Positions 52,966 to 64,000 of a stretch of 64,000 bases of DNA are shown in pieces. The position numbers and the translations under genes were made by a program. The notes under the pieces were generated by a model. The model was not told the origin of the DNA, searched no databases, and was given only the letters and a program-made list of their open reading frames with translations. The DNA lies in contig NC_092695.1 of NCBI RefSeq assembly GCF_964275005.1, forward strand, positions 10,989,697 to 11,053,696. The letters run 5' to 3'. Within the stretch, counting starts at the first letter, position 1. Every line of letters begins with the position of its first letter. This DNA is from Diadema setosum (lineage: Eukaryota > Echinodermata > Echinoidea > Diadematoida > Diadematidae).

Positions 52966-53460
52966 TTCTGAAAAGCAAAAGTATCGGAATTTAATCCAAT
53001 GATCGTAAAACCTTTGAATTCCATCGCATCGTTGGAGTACTGTTGTCATGCATTTGGCAGCAAAGACATTTTCTGTTAAAAATGATCTCTAAGTATGTGG
53101 GTCCTACACCATATCTTGCTTTGGAATGTTACAGCAGAATTATCCATGATAAAAGTAATCCTCAGAGGGGGGGGGGGACATTATACAGTTTGTTGTAAAG
53201 CGACTATGATAGTCAGCAGAGCTCCTTTTGTCTAATGAAACATTCTGCAAAACAAACCTCCCTCAGCAAACACAACCTTAAACATCTTTAACACAAATGG
53301 CCAACACAACTATTATGACAAGACATCGTGTATATCTTTCTGTCCTCATTTGGAACAATAATCAGTAAAATTCCTGGTAAAAGATAAAGCTCACCCATAA
53401 AGGGAAAATTTTGGTTGCTGAGACACGTATTAGTGGCACAAAAAGAAAGTATAGCAGCAG

Positions 53461-53668
53461 TACAATGCAACCCCGTTATAACAAACAACCGGGGACCGGC
53501 ACCCCCCCCCCCCCCCCCCCCCCGTATACGACATTTCGTTATTATATCATAAAACGAACAATAAAGTATATAGAAAGCTATAAGATGATAGTTTTGGGGC
53601 CTGACTTTTACTTAGTTATCACGAAAATTCTTACTGCATCCGTCATAACAGGTCTGGAGTGCACTGTT
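53461..53668. repeat. CGTTATAACGAA-word palindromic element, copy 2
   Basis: ATGCAACCCCGTTATAACAAAC at the left and CATAACAGGTCTGGAGTGCAC at the right are inverted versions of the family end. A C-run of about 24 at 53500 and CATTTCGTTATTATATC lie between. The copy is nested inside the 2.9-kb transposon. Confidence 0.6.
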
Positions 53669-53740
53669 TACACAAATAAATTTTACTGCAATGAAAAATA
53701 ATTTTAGTGTAAAATGAGTCTTAGAGTCTCAGAGCATGGG

Positions 53741-53905
53741 AGTAACTGGTGGATCCAGGAATTTCGTAAGGGGGAGGGGGCGCCTTTAAAAAATTAAAGG
53801 GGGCGCATGCCCTCCCTTCCATTTTTCTTTTTATTTCTTTGTTTTAACAAAGAATAGAAGGGGCGCGCCCGGTGCGCCCCCCACCTGGATCCGCCACTGA
53901 GTAGT
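53741..53905. mobile_element. 165-bp MITE with GTGG(A/C)GGATCCAGG-type ends
   Basis: The left AACTGGTGGATCCAGG and the right CCTGGATCCGCCACTGAG are inverted repeats. The interior repeats GGGGGCGC in both senses (GGGGGCGCATGCCCTC, GGGGCGCGCCCGGTGCGCCCC). Non-coding and nested in the 2.9-kb transposon. Confidence 0.8.
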
Positions 53906-55182
53906 AAAACTGTCTATTTCAGAAACTATCTTCTGTCTATTGGTTCCTACAATATATTTGATCAGTATATAATACTAGTATATGTATATAACAGTTGATC
54001 GATAATTAATTCCACCAACTCCATGTTTCAGATGCTTTGATGTTGATCATGACCTCAAATTTGGGTTCATGTTTTCAGGTCCGTGAAAAATAAATTGATA
54101 CTCTTACTACAAATTCGTTTTCTTTATATTGGATGGATGAGAAAACCCAACGGAAATTTGTGATTAATAGGCCTATTCATGATATCATGAATTCGATTTC
54201 TTGATACCACAAAGTAAAATTATTCTGATATCAGTAAAATCACATAATATCACAAAATCTAATCATTGTGATTTTTATCACAAATTTGATTTTTTTTTTT
54301 CAATATCGCAAATTAGAATTCGTGATACCACAAATCTTTATTAGCGTGTAATTAATTCCCTGGATATTTGAGCACTATAATGGCTAGCTTTGCGCAGAAA
54401 AAATACGCATGGCTTCCAAACAATATTGTTTCACAGATCTCAACTTTATGTTATTCCCTTATACTTATACGCAATATTGTATATATCTATTATATAATAA
54501 AGAAATATTAAAATTTAGCATTTTCACCCTAAAAATCGAAAAATTCCAGAGGGCTTCTACTCTACTCTAATATCAATGAGTATGTCCTATAGGGGACCAC
54601 CTCTCCAAATTTGGTGCTTTTATCCGTTCTGTAACGGTAAGCCCATATTTTGACATTAAGCGACCTGAATATGCACACATATGAATTGGTGATTAAACAT
54701 CACTTATTAAAGGAAACCAAAGCCGAAATATTAATGTGGATATAGGGAGCAAGAAGCAATATTAATAGAGCACAACAGAGTAGAAACATGTATGCAAGTA
54801 CAGGAGTTGTAGGCCCCACCTGATATTATAAAAGGCTATATTACCATACCATATTTTTTGTTTATATGTAAATGTGAAAGCAAGCGGATGTCCCATCCAC
54901 ACGCCCCATACTGGGTTCGTTCACAGATTAATATCACATATATATCATTACAATATTATCACATCTATCAGTTATACTCGATTAATGTAGATGAGTTTAG
55001 AGTGCTCACCGCAACAGCATACCTTTACACCATAGGTCAAATCTTCACTTGCGAAAATGAAATGCAAGTTTTCATTTCTTTTTTTTTTTTTTTTGCCAGA
55101 TCTACATGCTTACGATAAACCACCCAATTTCTTACACGCCTTTGATGCTTGAATTCAGAAGGGCCAATTCTCCTAAAGTCAT

Positions 55183-55238
55183 AGTTTTTCCCTGATATTC
55201 ATTTATGTATATGCATAAATGAATATCAGGGAAAAACT
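55183..55238. repeat. perfect 25-bp inverted repeat with 6-bp loop
   Basis: AGTTTTTCCCTGATATTCAT and the next five bases pair without a mismatch with the right arm ending ATATCAGGGAAAAACT. The loop is TATATG. It could be a hairpin RNA or a very small foldback; no terminator role applies in a eukaryote. Confidence 0.9.
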
Positions 55239-55335
55239 AACTTACAAACTTATCGTCTTCTACCCCCCCCCCCCCCCCCAAAGAAGGGAGATATTTACAT
55301 TCTTTTTATTATTTGGATTATAACATCTTACTCCA

Positions 55336-55551
55336 TTACTTTTTATTTTCTATATAGTGACATTCACTGATGATATCAATAATTTCCTGCATTATGTGAC
55401 AGAATGTGCAGATGGGGGAATCCATTCTTTTAATCAAATTGTGCAAGAAACCATTTAGTGCAATAACTTCGAAATAGCTTAGAATAGAAAGAACGAACCG
55501 AACATCAATAGAACTTCTACAGTTTCCACAAATGGATGTGTAGCAGCTCAA
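55336..55551 (-). pseudogene. LINE C-terminal zinc-binding (zf-RVT-like) fragment
   Basis: A minus-strand open stretch of 71 codons contains NLIKRMDSPICTFCHIMQE followed by SECHYI. This is the C-x2-C...H/C zinc-binding pattern found after the reverse transcriptase domain in L1-clade LINEs, where it usually reads SPxCxxC...E...H...C. Only this terminal piece is recognisable. Confidence 0.55.
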
Positions 55552-56519
55552 TTTTTCTCTGTTTCTGTCTCCTCCACATCACTCACTCCCTCCCTCCCTC
55601 TCTGTGGGTCTTTGATCCTCTCCACTTGCTCTTCTCAAGCAATCAGTTTCCCTGTTAATTGTATTATTTCAGCAAACTCTCTAAAAATGGTATTTTGCGA
55701 TTAACATAGTGAGAAGGTTTTGCTGTGGAGTGTATACTTGCAGTGCAACTAACAATACACAAACACTTAATCAAAATCTTTCATCACTAAAGATGTTATC
55801 CTACAATGTTGAGTCAGGATCCAGTGACATGCAGTCTTCCCCAAAGCAAATTTGTTTTGCTGGAACACAACTTTCAGCCATAATTCTTCTTCTTCTGGTT
55901 AAGTCTGCCTCCTTCAATAGCCTGAAGATTCTTGCAGACTGGTGCTATTTACATTATAATACAATTTATTTACAGATATTTACAAGCACATAGGAAATTT
56001 GACGAAAACAACTAGCCACTGTGATCAACCGTTAGACGGTTTCGAAATGATCCCACATATTGACTATATTGAAGAATTTTCTTTGCTTGACACAAGTTAT
56101 TTGCTAGCAATAACTTATTTGCTTATTCTTTAGACTGTTCAGAACTTCTCCGTGACAAATTAGCAAAACTTCAATATCATATAACTAATCTAATTTTTAT
56201 CTGACATTGATCAAATTTTAACAGATGTATATACTTGTAAAATATTACTACCGGTTTATCTTTTCAAACTAACTTTTAACTCGTCTAGATTTTCTTTCTT
56301 TTTTCAGCCTATGTAGAATGATCCATAAAATCACACGTACTGTAACATACACGCTGTAAAAATTTTCAGCTATTCAGCCAGTTTGTCATGAAGTCAAATG
56401 CAAAAGGTGACTGGTGACTGGAACTGAGCCTACCGGCGCTGTTCGCGACTTTGTTTGCTTTATATCTTAGCGTTGTTTTGTTTTTTCTAATTTCATGTAT
56501 ATTTGTGATAAAATTCGCG

Positions 56520-56915
56520 TTAAATACTCCCGATTAATCACGAGCACCGATCGAGCCCCTCTCGTGTATTGGAGTGGCCTAGGCAGGTGGACAGCCAATC
56601 ACGGCCCCTCCTTGCCGAGAAGTCTGCTCAAGGTCACAGAATAAGAGTTCTGTGGCTCAAGGTACCGAGCCGGACTGGCCAGAAAATACGATCGTCGATT
56701 GGGCAACTCGAACCGAGGCCAGTGAGGGAGACTTATTTGATTTGATATGATATATCAATTTTGATTTATTTGCAATAAAATGAAAATAATATAGGGTAAA
56801 ATTTGGAAATTTATAGAAATTTTATGAATATAGATTTGGCGTAAATATTCCTCGAGGAATGATAAACGCCAAATAAATTCAAATAACAACAACAACAACA
56901 ACAACGACTATGACC
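56520..56915. repeat. dispersed repeat with LINE-like 3' end and (AAC)n tail
   Basis: A GC-richer block (CGAGCCCCTCTCGTG to GGGCAACTCGAACCGAGG) is followed by ATTTGATTTGATATGATATA, GCAATAAAATGAAA, then ATTCAAATAACAACAACAAC. The tail is typical of a non-LTR or SINE terminus on the plus strand. The family is not identified. Confidence 0.35.
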
Positions 56916-57179
56916 CGACCGCGACCGACCTGACCTGGCAGCTAGTATTACAGCGCTCGATTCAAATCGGACAAGATCGCCATATCGTGTTCTAAAACCA
57001 GGGCAAAATTACATTTTCTATGATGTAGTGAGCGATATTGTGTCTTCTTCATTCTTGGTTTAGACCCACTTGGCGCAAATAGCACTGTCGAACTGAAAGT
57101 GAGATAAAGCAAGGAGCCAGCACAAGTTATTCTGTAATACATATATCAGTCTCATCGCAGCAGCAGCCTCCGTGCTCTA

Positions 57180-57261
57180 CCCGGAACGGAAGGACAGCGT
57201 CGGGCCGGCCCGGGCGGGAGAGAGGCTACTACCATACCAGCTGTGCACTGGCTATATACGG
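57180..57261 (+). promoter_or_regulatory. CpG-rich block with donor site, possible DDIAS leader exon and promoter
   Basis: ACAGCGTCGGGCCGGCCCGG lies in an otherwise AT-rich region 1.8 kb upstream of the DDIAS start codon. A good donor (ACGG/GTAAGC) at 57261 could splice to the acceptor at 58927 (TTCATTTCAG). This would give an untranslated first exon. Inferred from composition and splice signals only. Confidence 0.35.
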
Positions 57262-57506
57262 GTAAGCGCATTCGACTTGACCGAAAGATTGTAAAATACA
57301 GTTAGTATCTTGTTGTCGAGGATATGTTCCGCGGAGACTACCTCTGGCTTCACGGAATCCCCTCCGTGAGCCGTAAACGTAAAATAAAAAATAAAAAAGA
57401 AAAAAAGAAACTCCTCCGGGCAGACGGATTTTTCTTCTTGCTTTACTATTACCATGATTACATGTAAATTCAACGTCAGATTCAGACGTGTGTGCCATGA
57501 TATGGG

Positions 57507-57705
57507 CATGGCCTTCACTTGACCGACAAGTAACAAGTAACAGTTAGGGCTATGTCTAAATTCCGCGAAAAACTTCTCATTTATAATAATGACATTTGCT
57601 GGGTCAGTTTTTCGCTAAAAACTGACTCAGCAAATATCATTAGACTATTATAAATGAGAAGTTTTTCGCCTAATTGGACATACTTGTCGGTCATGCAAGG
57701 CCTTC
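57507..57705. mobile_element. foldback MITE of about 195 bp
   Basis: GGCCTTCACTTGACCGACAAG at the left and CTTGTCGGTCATGCAAGGCC at the right are inverted repeats. The interior is also complementary (AAAAACTTCTCATTTATAAT against ATTATAAATGAGAAGTTTTT, and TTTGCTGGGTCAGTTTTT against AAAAACTGACTCAGCAAA), so the whole unit folds on itself. No coding sequence. It lies between the possible promoter and first coding exon of DDIAS. Confidence 0.85.
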
Positions 57706-58933
57706 ACCACTCACAGTACACTCACAGTTCAAACAAAGTTGCATTTGTCATCGTCTGATCATGTCAACATGAGCAGTCATATATGTATTTCCTGAGTCTG
57801 CAATTTAATAAGCCATCTTCTATATGGACACCCATAAGAGTAAGACTATAGAGTACTTTACCAGAAGAGCCTGTGAATCAAATCCTGCAATATTCCATAG
57901 TAATTGCCAAAGTCAAGCTCAGTCATGATCCCCTATTCCCATTCGATTCCTATTTAAATCCTTTAAAATTCTTTTTAGATTATATGGCAGAGCCTATAGT
58001 GAGAGAGTGGAAGAGGAAACTTTCCGTCATTCAAATTAATGATTCTTGCAATTGCATTGATTGAGTCATTCTTATTGCAACTGACCAACAAATTGCCCTT
58101 TGTCGACGTACCGTACTGTAGATAAACACTAAATACGGATTATCGATTACAGTGTCCTTATTAGAATTCTATTCAGTGTATTACTACCAGTGGCAGTGAT
58201 AGCCATGATAAAAATCATGATATTTATGGGCATACCCACCTGATTTGATAGTAATATGTGCAGTGCCAGTGGGCCAGTGTTTGTCCATTTAAGTTATTTA
58301 ATCTTGTCATGGCTGTTACTCAAACGCTGTGCTGATGAAACATGGTATGAAGGGCAATTTGTCAATCAGTTGTAATATCCTTGCTCTACTACATGGACTA
58401 TTAAAAGCATTCAAACCTGCCCCATGCAAAGTCACTTGCAGCCAGCCATAGAATTAGAAAGAGGAACCTCACAGCTCCCTTCTGGATTCTGAGTGATTGA
58501 TGCTCAAGTTGTAATTTCATGAGTATCTATTCAGGTCTTCATCTAGTTTTACCAAGGAATGTATACCGTATTAAAGTCAGACAGTCAAAATCCATTTGTC
58601 AAGACCACAACCAGTGCATCATTGTCAAGGTACTTAGAGTAAGTACAGTAAGTGGATATATTTTCTGCGACTAATTTTTCGTGCTCAGCCGGGTAAGAAG
58701 AGTTTTGAATGTAATTCTGCAGAATCAAGACATCAACTACAGGAACGTACATCTGGCAAGGAAAAATATTTGCATGCTTTTATTTTTTGCGGTAATGTCT
58801 GGTTGCGCGAAATACGCGAAAATTTCAACGCCACAACAATTTCCACTTTTACAGTAAAGGATATGCAAAGTTTTCTACTGTACCAATGTGCCTTGTTTCA
58901 TTTTCTATTTCATTCGATTCATTTCAGAAACTG

Positions 58934-59038
58934 ATGAATCTGTGGAGCTCACAAGAGGACACTTGGGACTTGAAGAAGCGGTATGGCAGCTGGGAGACAT
59001 CTTGTACTTGCCACAGTCGCCTGTGTCAACCCTGGTGA
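58934..59038 (+). promoter_or_regulatory. upstream open reading frame overlapping the DDIAS start
   Basis: If the acceptor at 58927 is used, the first ATG in the exon is at 58934. It opens a 34-codon frame ending in TGA at 59036-59038, out of frame with and overlapping the main start at 58983. Such an arrangement usually lowers translation of the main frame. The existence of the frame is direct; its use depends on the true transcript start. Confidence 0.4.
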
Positions 59039-62000
59039 TGTTACTTACCCAGCATGCACTGCCTGTTACACCAAGCTTGTAAAGATTAGTGAGCCAGAGT
59101 TCTCTAAGTAAGTCTCCAATAACTGTGTTAAGTTGGATAAGAAGAATACTGAATGTAAACAGTTGAAGTGCAACATACAATGTACTTTCAATTCATCATA
59201 CTATCACAAGGAAAAACATTGACTGTGCATAGATTTGATGCAGATCTTAATGACATCTGTGTGCTGTCATATAATACTATGTTGTTGCCAATATGTGTAC
59301 ATTTGAATCAACAAAGTCACAGCTATTGATTATTTATTATACTCCTAAATGAGTGGCTGTGAAGCAAAAGCAGCAATAAGATTCAAAACAAAAAGAAAAA
59401 GAAAGTATTTGCTTGCGCAGGCTCCTAGTGTGCATATACGTACACTAAATGTAATTTCATGGATATAATGAATGTGAAATACAAATCTACTAATGTACCA
59501 CCAAACTGTATATTTATCCAGATTACAGTGTGCAAGATGTGGCAAAGTGTACACAGATCATGAAACAACTCACCGCTACAGACTGGGACTGAGTGTCGTG
59601 GATCGTATTGTGTGTAGAGAGATTACAGTCTTCGGCTCCTGTTTGGATGCTGTCTTCGGGATAGATGCTACCAGTCTGTCAAGGTAAAACTGGAGAAAAA
59701 TATCAAATCAAAATCCTAGAGCTGGTTAATGTTGCATAAATTGTACACTTATACTGATGAGTCATTTCAAAGAAATAGATTCTTTGTCCAGTGGAAATAC
59801 TTACTGAAAGTAAAGACATGTTCTTGTTAAACATATGTGACCCGCTACAACAAAAGGATCCGAAAGTCGGGGGAGGACAATTTTCTGAAAATGGCATGAC
59901 ATAATTCTCCTACTCTTCTACTTTAATTTCATATATAACACAACTCGTGAAAGTACTCAGTTGCGGAGATATCGATGATTTTATTAGCGCATGTCAAGTG
60001 GTTGAGGAAATCAGAGTTTCAAGAAAAAAGCCTTCAAAGTTTTCCTTCCGACGTTATCATGATCAAGGGGAGGCGAGACAGTTTTCACCGCTTGACAATA
60101 AGCCAGTTCGGAGTTAGCTCATAGGCACATTGGTCCGAATGACCTTTCTTTTTTCTCAGTCGGTTAAGGGGCTCTTCACTCGTTTTCAGAGCGACATAAT
60201 GCATAAGCTTTACGTAACGATTTACACATTTATGGTATTCATCAATCCTGCTTAAACAAAGAATGAACTCGCATAGACCAGATGACCAGAATGATCCGTC
60301 AATTAACACTTGGGAAAGCATCCATTTCATTATCGTACACTGAATGTAAGAACAACCTCTTACTATCGATATTGCCAAATACCACTTTTGCTGTCAGGTG
60401 GATGTGCTGTCAAGCAGCATTTATAAGGATTACATGAATAATCATTATACATAATAATACATCACAGACGCTTATCCCAGTGACTTTAAAAACCAACGTG
60501 CCTGTTGGTCCGAATGACCTTTTTTCTGCTCATGCGCAGAGTGGAACTCCGAACTGGCTTATAGAAGGTATGCTCTTAGCAACCTCCACGATGTTCATTC
60601 AAGCTTAGCGCCAGCGGTCTACGCACAACCAATCAGTAATCAGGATGCCATGCACTGACCATTGAGATCTCTCCCTCGTTGCTAGGGGCAAAGTCTAGCT
60701 GCGGCGCTAAACCCAAGTCTTCGGACATGTTTCAAGGCCCAGAAAAACTCTGATTTCTTGCCTTTCCTTTAATCGCTGAGCTTCGAAATTTTGGCAGATG
60801 ATAGACAAAACATTAGACTACAAAATTATGCCAAAAACAGAAATCCGATAGTTTTGACCAATTTTGATGATGTGACTTCAAACTCGTTTTTCTCCGCTCA
60901 GCCGTCAGCGACTTTAGGATCCTTTTCTTGTAGTGGGTCACATATGTAAGTCAACCCTGGTGGATGGGATAGAATGTGGTAATGTTCGAGCTGATTTATA
61001 CAAAATGACTTCACTATCGTCGGATGTTAATGAATGCATCAGTAGGTGATCAGTGTACATAGGCAATGTCTTGAAATCAGAGCATGGGATTGTTCTTTCA
61101 AAATCAAAATAATATCAGGCAAATTGGCAACAATAATTACAATTTTGCTAGTTTGCAGAACAAAGAATTTAATTTCGTTGTAACAAACATTTTGTTACTA
61201 CTGTTTGCATTATTACTGGAGTGCACTGTATTCAACTTTGTTGTGTGTTTATTACACAACTCACACTTACATGTAGAGACCCTTTTTTGGCTGATGTTAT
61301 CAGACCCTATGATGCACTAATACTGTAAATCATAGTTCAATTATATATTTCATTGGCACAGAGCTTTGAACCAAGAGACACTGAATGATGTTAAGTACAC
61401 CAGTTTCCTGGTTATGAAGGAGATTGCTTCAAGCATTAATGTTTCCTCATCAATCATCAAAGGAAAACAAAAATCACAAATTTAATTGTTGTTTTCATTC
61501 AGGTATTTGAAGCACATTGAAGAGCACCATCTATCAAGAGAAAATATGACTGATCTCCTGCAAGGAGCTGTGCATGCTACTTTGACAGGATTGCCCTTTT
61601 ACTTCGGATTCAAATCGTCATGTCTTCCGCCAACACTCAGGACTAAAGCCTCAGTGACAACCCATGTGTCTCTCGCAGATGTGGGCGCCATTGACGAGAA
61701 CTTAGTTGCACTTCAAATATTTCCTCCCTCGTGCAAATGGAATTTCCCAACAGTGATGCAGAGATTTGTACTTTCCGTTGCCAAGGCAGTTAGCCCATCT
61801 GGTGTTATGGGTGAAAAAGCCATGGGTATATGTGAGGGTGATGATGCTTGTCCCCTGCAGCTTTATCGCATGTCTAGTGACAGTAACAAACTTGTTGGGG
61901 ATGCTGTCATGCAAGAACAGCAGATACATGTTGTAAGCAGACAAAGCTCTGTGGATGATGCTGCTGTTCTCACATCTCAGCAGAGTGTGAAAAGCCACAG

Positions 62001-64000
62001 TGGCATGTCACATGAGGACTCTTCCATTGCTGGGCTTTCCATCAGTCTAAGTGTGCCGAGTTTGCGGCTCAGCTGCGATAGAGTGTCACTTTTAGGGAGC
62101 TGGAGAGATTCAAGTCAACTGCATACAAATATTAGCACCATTTCAGAAAGTGGTTGCAAGTGCGAAAGTGATTCAGGTAATCAAATTATGATGCCAAGTA
62201 TGGCAGTGGCTCGACAGTCAAAAAAGGACATCAACTCTGCAGGGAGAGAAGCATGGGATGAGGGAAGTGTGAAAGCTCCAGTTTACAACCATGATGAAAG
62301 AATGAAAGTTAACTTACACAATACAGAAAACATTCCATCATGTGCAACAGATAGGGTAAGAGATGTCAGTAGGACGTTTTCTGAACACAAAGGTTTGCTT
62401 CATGGCACTCCCAGAGCCACCAGAGATGTTCCAAAATGTGTGAATGCTACAGTACAGTGTAGTGCTATTCATGGTCATAGGTCTGATGCTGTTCCTGCTA
62501 ATGCTCATGATGGCTCCTTCGAGTATGACACCAACTACTGGCTTGAGGAGAGCAGTTTGGATCGATGGTCCTTCTGTGAGCACACAGTGGAAACATCAAA
62601 ACATTTGCTCATGCAAAGTGATAACAACTTTACGAGCATGTCAAACAATCCTGCGGAAGAAGTATCCACGGCAAATTGGACCAAGTATGATTTCCCTGAG
62701 GATCTACCCTTCTCAGAAGATTTAGACCAGTTCTTACAAGATGTTGAAGAAGAATATGCTCTCACAAAGAAATTTGACCCTGAATCACTGAAAGACTCTT
62801 GTCCATGTAAACAATGTGATGCAACTGTAGAAAGGCAGGCTAAAAAGTGCAAGAAGTGTGTTGCAATGAAATGTCACAGACAAAATTTATCTGAAAGTGA
62901 GTCTTGTCAGGGGACAGTTGCTGGAGATTGTGTGGAAAATTCCAAAAGTCTTTCTAGGAAGGACTCAAGAAAAGATATCATTGCCAGAGTTCATGTTATG
63001 TCGGAACATCGGTTGCTTGCATCACATGACGGAACTAGAGGAGAATTCAGTCTTCAAGAGAGGGAATGCAGCACTGTGAACATGTGTGAACATTCCCCAA
63101 AGCGCAAGGACTATCCTTTAATATGTGGCATGAGGAACTGTTCACATGTAGCAGTAACTGAGAAGGAAGTCCACACAGTAGAAAAAGACAGACTTACATG
63201 TATGTCACCCATCACAGATCCTAGTGCTGCAGGAACAGCAAGCAATGCTTCAGAGAGAAGAGATGTTGTAAAAAGGACAGGTGGAGAAATGCCTCATCTT
63301 GCACAAAGTACCAAGGAACCAACTCTGTGCTCTCCCGGTGAAGTGAATGATTACACTGATGAAATAGGTGATCATGAGGATGATTTCAACTCATCTGGTT
63401 TTCCAGGTTGCAGCCAGAGTCCAGTACTATTTTCGCAGTCACAATCCCCCATTGCCTCATCACCTTTACCAAGACACTTCTCAGCCTCTGATCTTGTCAA
63501 AATTCCTGTATCAGGAGCTAGCAGCCTGCGGGAGACAAAACGTTTCGAAAGCCACGTTAGCGACACTCCAAGAACTTGCCGTGCCAACACCTCCCAAGAG
63601 CATTGCCTAAAAGTCCAGTCTAGTGTGCAACCATCCATAACGGGACAATGCCAAATGGAATCTTTTGAAAGAAATTGTCACATGCAAAATAAAGAAAATA
63701 AGAACAAAGAAGGTGATTGCTCATTTGGAGGAACCCCAAATTTGTTCTCCCAGGTTTTGTCAGTGGAAAACTCATCATGCAACTCACCTGTTCTACGGGG
63801 CAGATTATCCAAGCTGACCTGTAAGAAGAGGTCAATTCCACTCAGGGAGGTGTGTCTGCAGAAGGCCAGAGCCTGGAAAATGTCCAGCACTCCCCGCGAG
63901 AGGAAGATCAATGCATGTGAGAGAATGTTTGATAGTCCTTCAGTATGTGGCACTCCAGACTTGTTCTCAGATGGTGGTAGTCCAGTCAGGACAGATGGGT
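58983..64000 (+). CDS. DDIAS: DDIAS/NOXIN homologue (DNA damage-induced apoptosis suppressor), 3' end beyond window
   Basis: The exons are 58983-59107, 59522-59683 and 61503 onward, with GTAAGT/CCAG and GTAAAA/CAG introns in matching phase. The last exon is open to the window edge, giving at least 928 residues against about 1000 in the human protein. The N-terminus has four cysteines (25, 28, 45, 48), a C-x2-C...C-x2-C zinc ribbon. An OB-fold stretch follows with YRLGLSVVD and ITVFGSCLDAVFGIDA, close to the vertebrate ITVFGSCLD-x-FFG-x-TA. Residues about 495-507 read DLPFSEDLDQFL, another hallmark of the family. The long remainder is Ser-rich and disordered, with repeated TP-x-LFS motifs. In mammals the protein supports survival after DNA damage; that role here is inferred. 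The start is the only ATG that places the zinc ribbon correctly. Confidence 0.9.
59831..60948. mobile_element. 1.1-kb MITE with ACATATGTGACCCGCTAC ends, in DDIAS intron 2
   Basis: The left ACATATGTGACCCGCTACAA then CAAAAGGATCCGAAAGTCG is complementary to the right CGACTTTAGGATCCTTTTC then TTGTAGTGGGTCACATATGT. Interior DNA is non-coding. A second inverted-repeat element is nested within. Confidence 0.85.
60098..60562. mobile_element. nested MITE with ATAAGCCAGTTCGGAGTT ends
   Basis: Perfect 18-bp terminal inverted repeats (ATAAGCCAGTTCGGAGTT and AACTCCGAACTGGCTTAT) lie inside the larger element. Just inside each end is TTGGTCCGAATGACCTTT in the same orientation, a direct subterminal repeat. 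Confidence 0.85.
61166..61230. repeat. CGTTATAACGAA-word element, truncated copy
   Basis: TTTCGTTGTAACAAAC, then a short spacer and ACTGGAGTGCACTGTA, the family end seen at 43516 and 53655. A small remnant in DDIAS intron 2. Confidence 0.5.

Larger units (their letters stand above)
51773..54668. mobile_element. 2.9-kb DNA transposon with terminal inverted repeats, decayed
   Basis: The left end reads CAGGTCGCTTTAAATAGTG, then TTACCGTTACACGGCGGATA and AAAGCATCAAATTTGG. The right end at 54590-54668 is the complement (CCAAATTTGGTGCTTTTATC, CGTTCTGTAACGGTAA, TTAAGCGACCTG). Near the left end the subterminal region is duplicated, with GTGATACGATGACAAT/GTGATTCGATGACAAT and GGCGGATAAAA repeated at 51813 and 52375. 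Inside lie a minus-strand coding remnant (52390-52960), a CGTTATAACGAA element and a small MITE. The transposon superfamily is not identified. Confidence 0.65.

Noticed and set aside
55709..55993. 94-codon plus-strand ORF
   Set aside because: No recognisable domain, splice context or conservation clue; likely chance.
62338..63953. Minus-strand ORFs of 73-105 codons
   Set aside because: They are antisense to the large DDIAS exon, whose plus-strand frame is open throughout.

Overview
The window is nuclear DNA of an animal, most likely an echinoderm and perhaps a sea urchin. The evidence is short coding exons with GT-AG introns, low GC, very many small inverted-repeat transposons, decayed non-LTR and LTR retroelements, long dinucleotide runs, and the frequent AGGCCTA and GGCCGCCATATTGG words common in echinoderm DNA. 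The species is not proven by anything here. There are no bacterial operons, CRISPR arrays or rRNA genes.

Layout. From 1 to 16 kb lie two tandem minus-strand carboxylesterase/cholinesterase-like genes. The right copy (15824 to 10606) has eight exons that splice in phase to a stop codon and carry a Ser-Glu-His triad, but no signal-peptide exon was found. The left copy (5487 to 1843) has a signal-peptide exon and the catalytic-serine exon, but its 3' exons are not in the window. From 16 to 29 kb there is no convincing gene; the region is transposon and repeat sequence, with one tRNA-derived SINE and one exon-like stretch. From 30.08 to 32.0 kb a three-exon plus-strand gene encodes a small basic protein of 160 residues that I could reconstruct but not name. 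From 34.7 to 39 kb is a cluster of dead retroelements, nearly all on the minus strand (Ty3/Gypsy gag, protease and integrase-tail pieces; an L1-like ORF1; LINE ends). At 42.9-43.3 kb is the last exon of a minus-strand single-pass membrane protein with a PPxY motif. From 43.5 to 57 kb is repeat-dominated DNA, including a 2.9-kb inverted-repeat DNA transposon that carries a decayed gene. From 58.98 kb to the right edge runs a plus-strand DDIAS/NOXIN homologue: a zinc ribbon and OB-fold start, then a giant last exon still open at 64000.

The strongest unexplained pattern is a class of elements, each 200-650 bp, built from one short word repeated many times in both orientations. Six word families are seen: AGAATGC, TTCGTTATTCCGAA, CGTTATAACGAA, ACTCG/CGAGT, GTCTC/GAGAC and TTTCGGGG. 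Three complete copies of one family share the same end. The genes do not form a pathway; this looks like an ordinary gene-poor, transposon-rich stretch holding a local esterase duplication and a DNA-damage survival gene.
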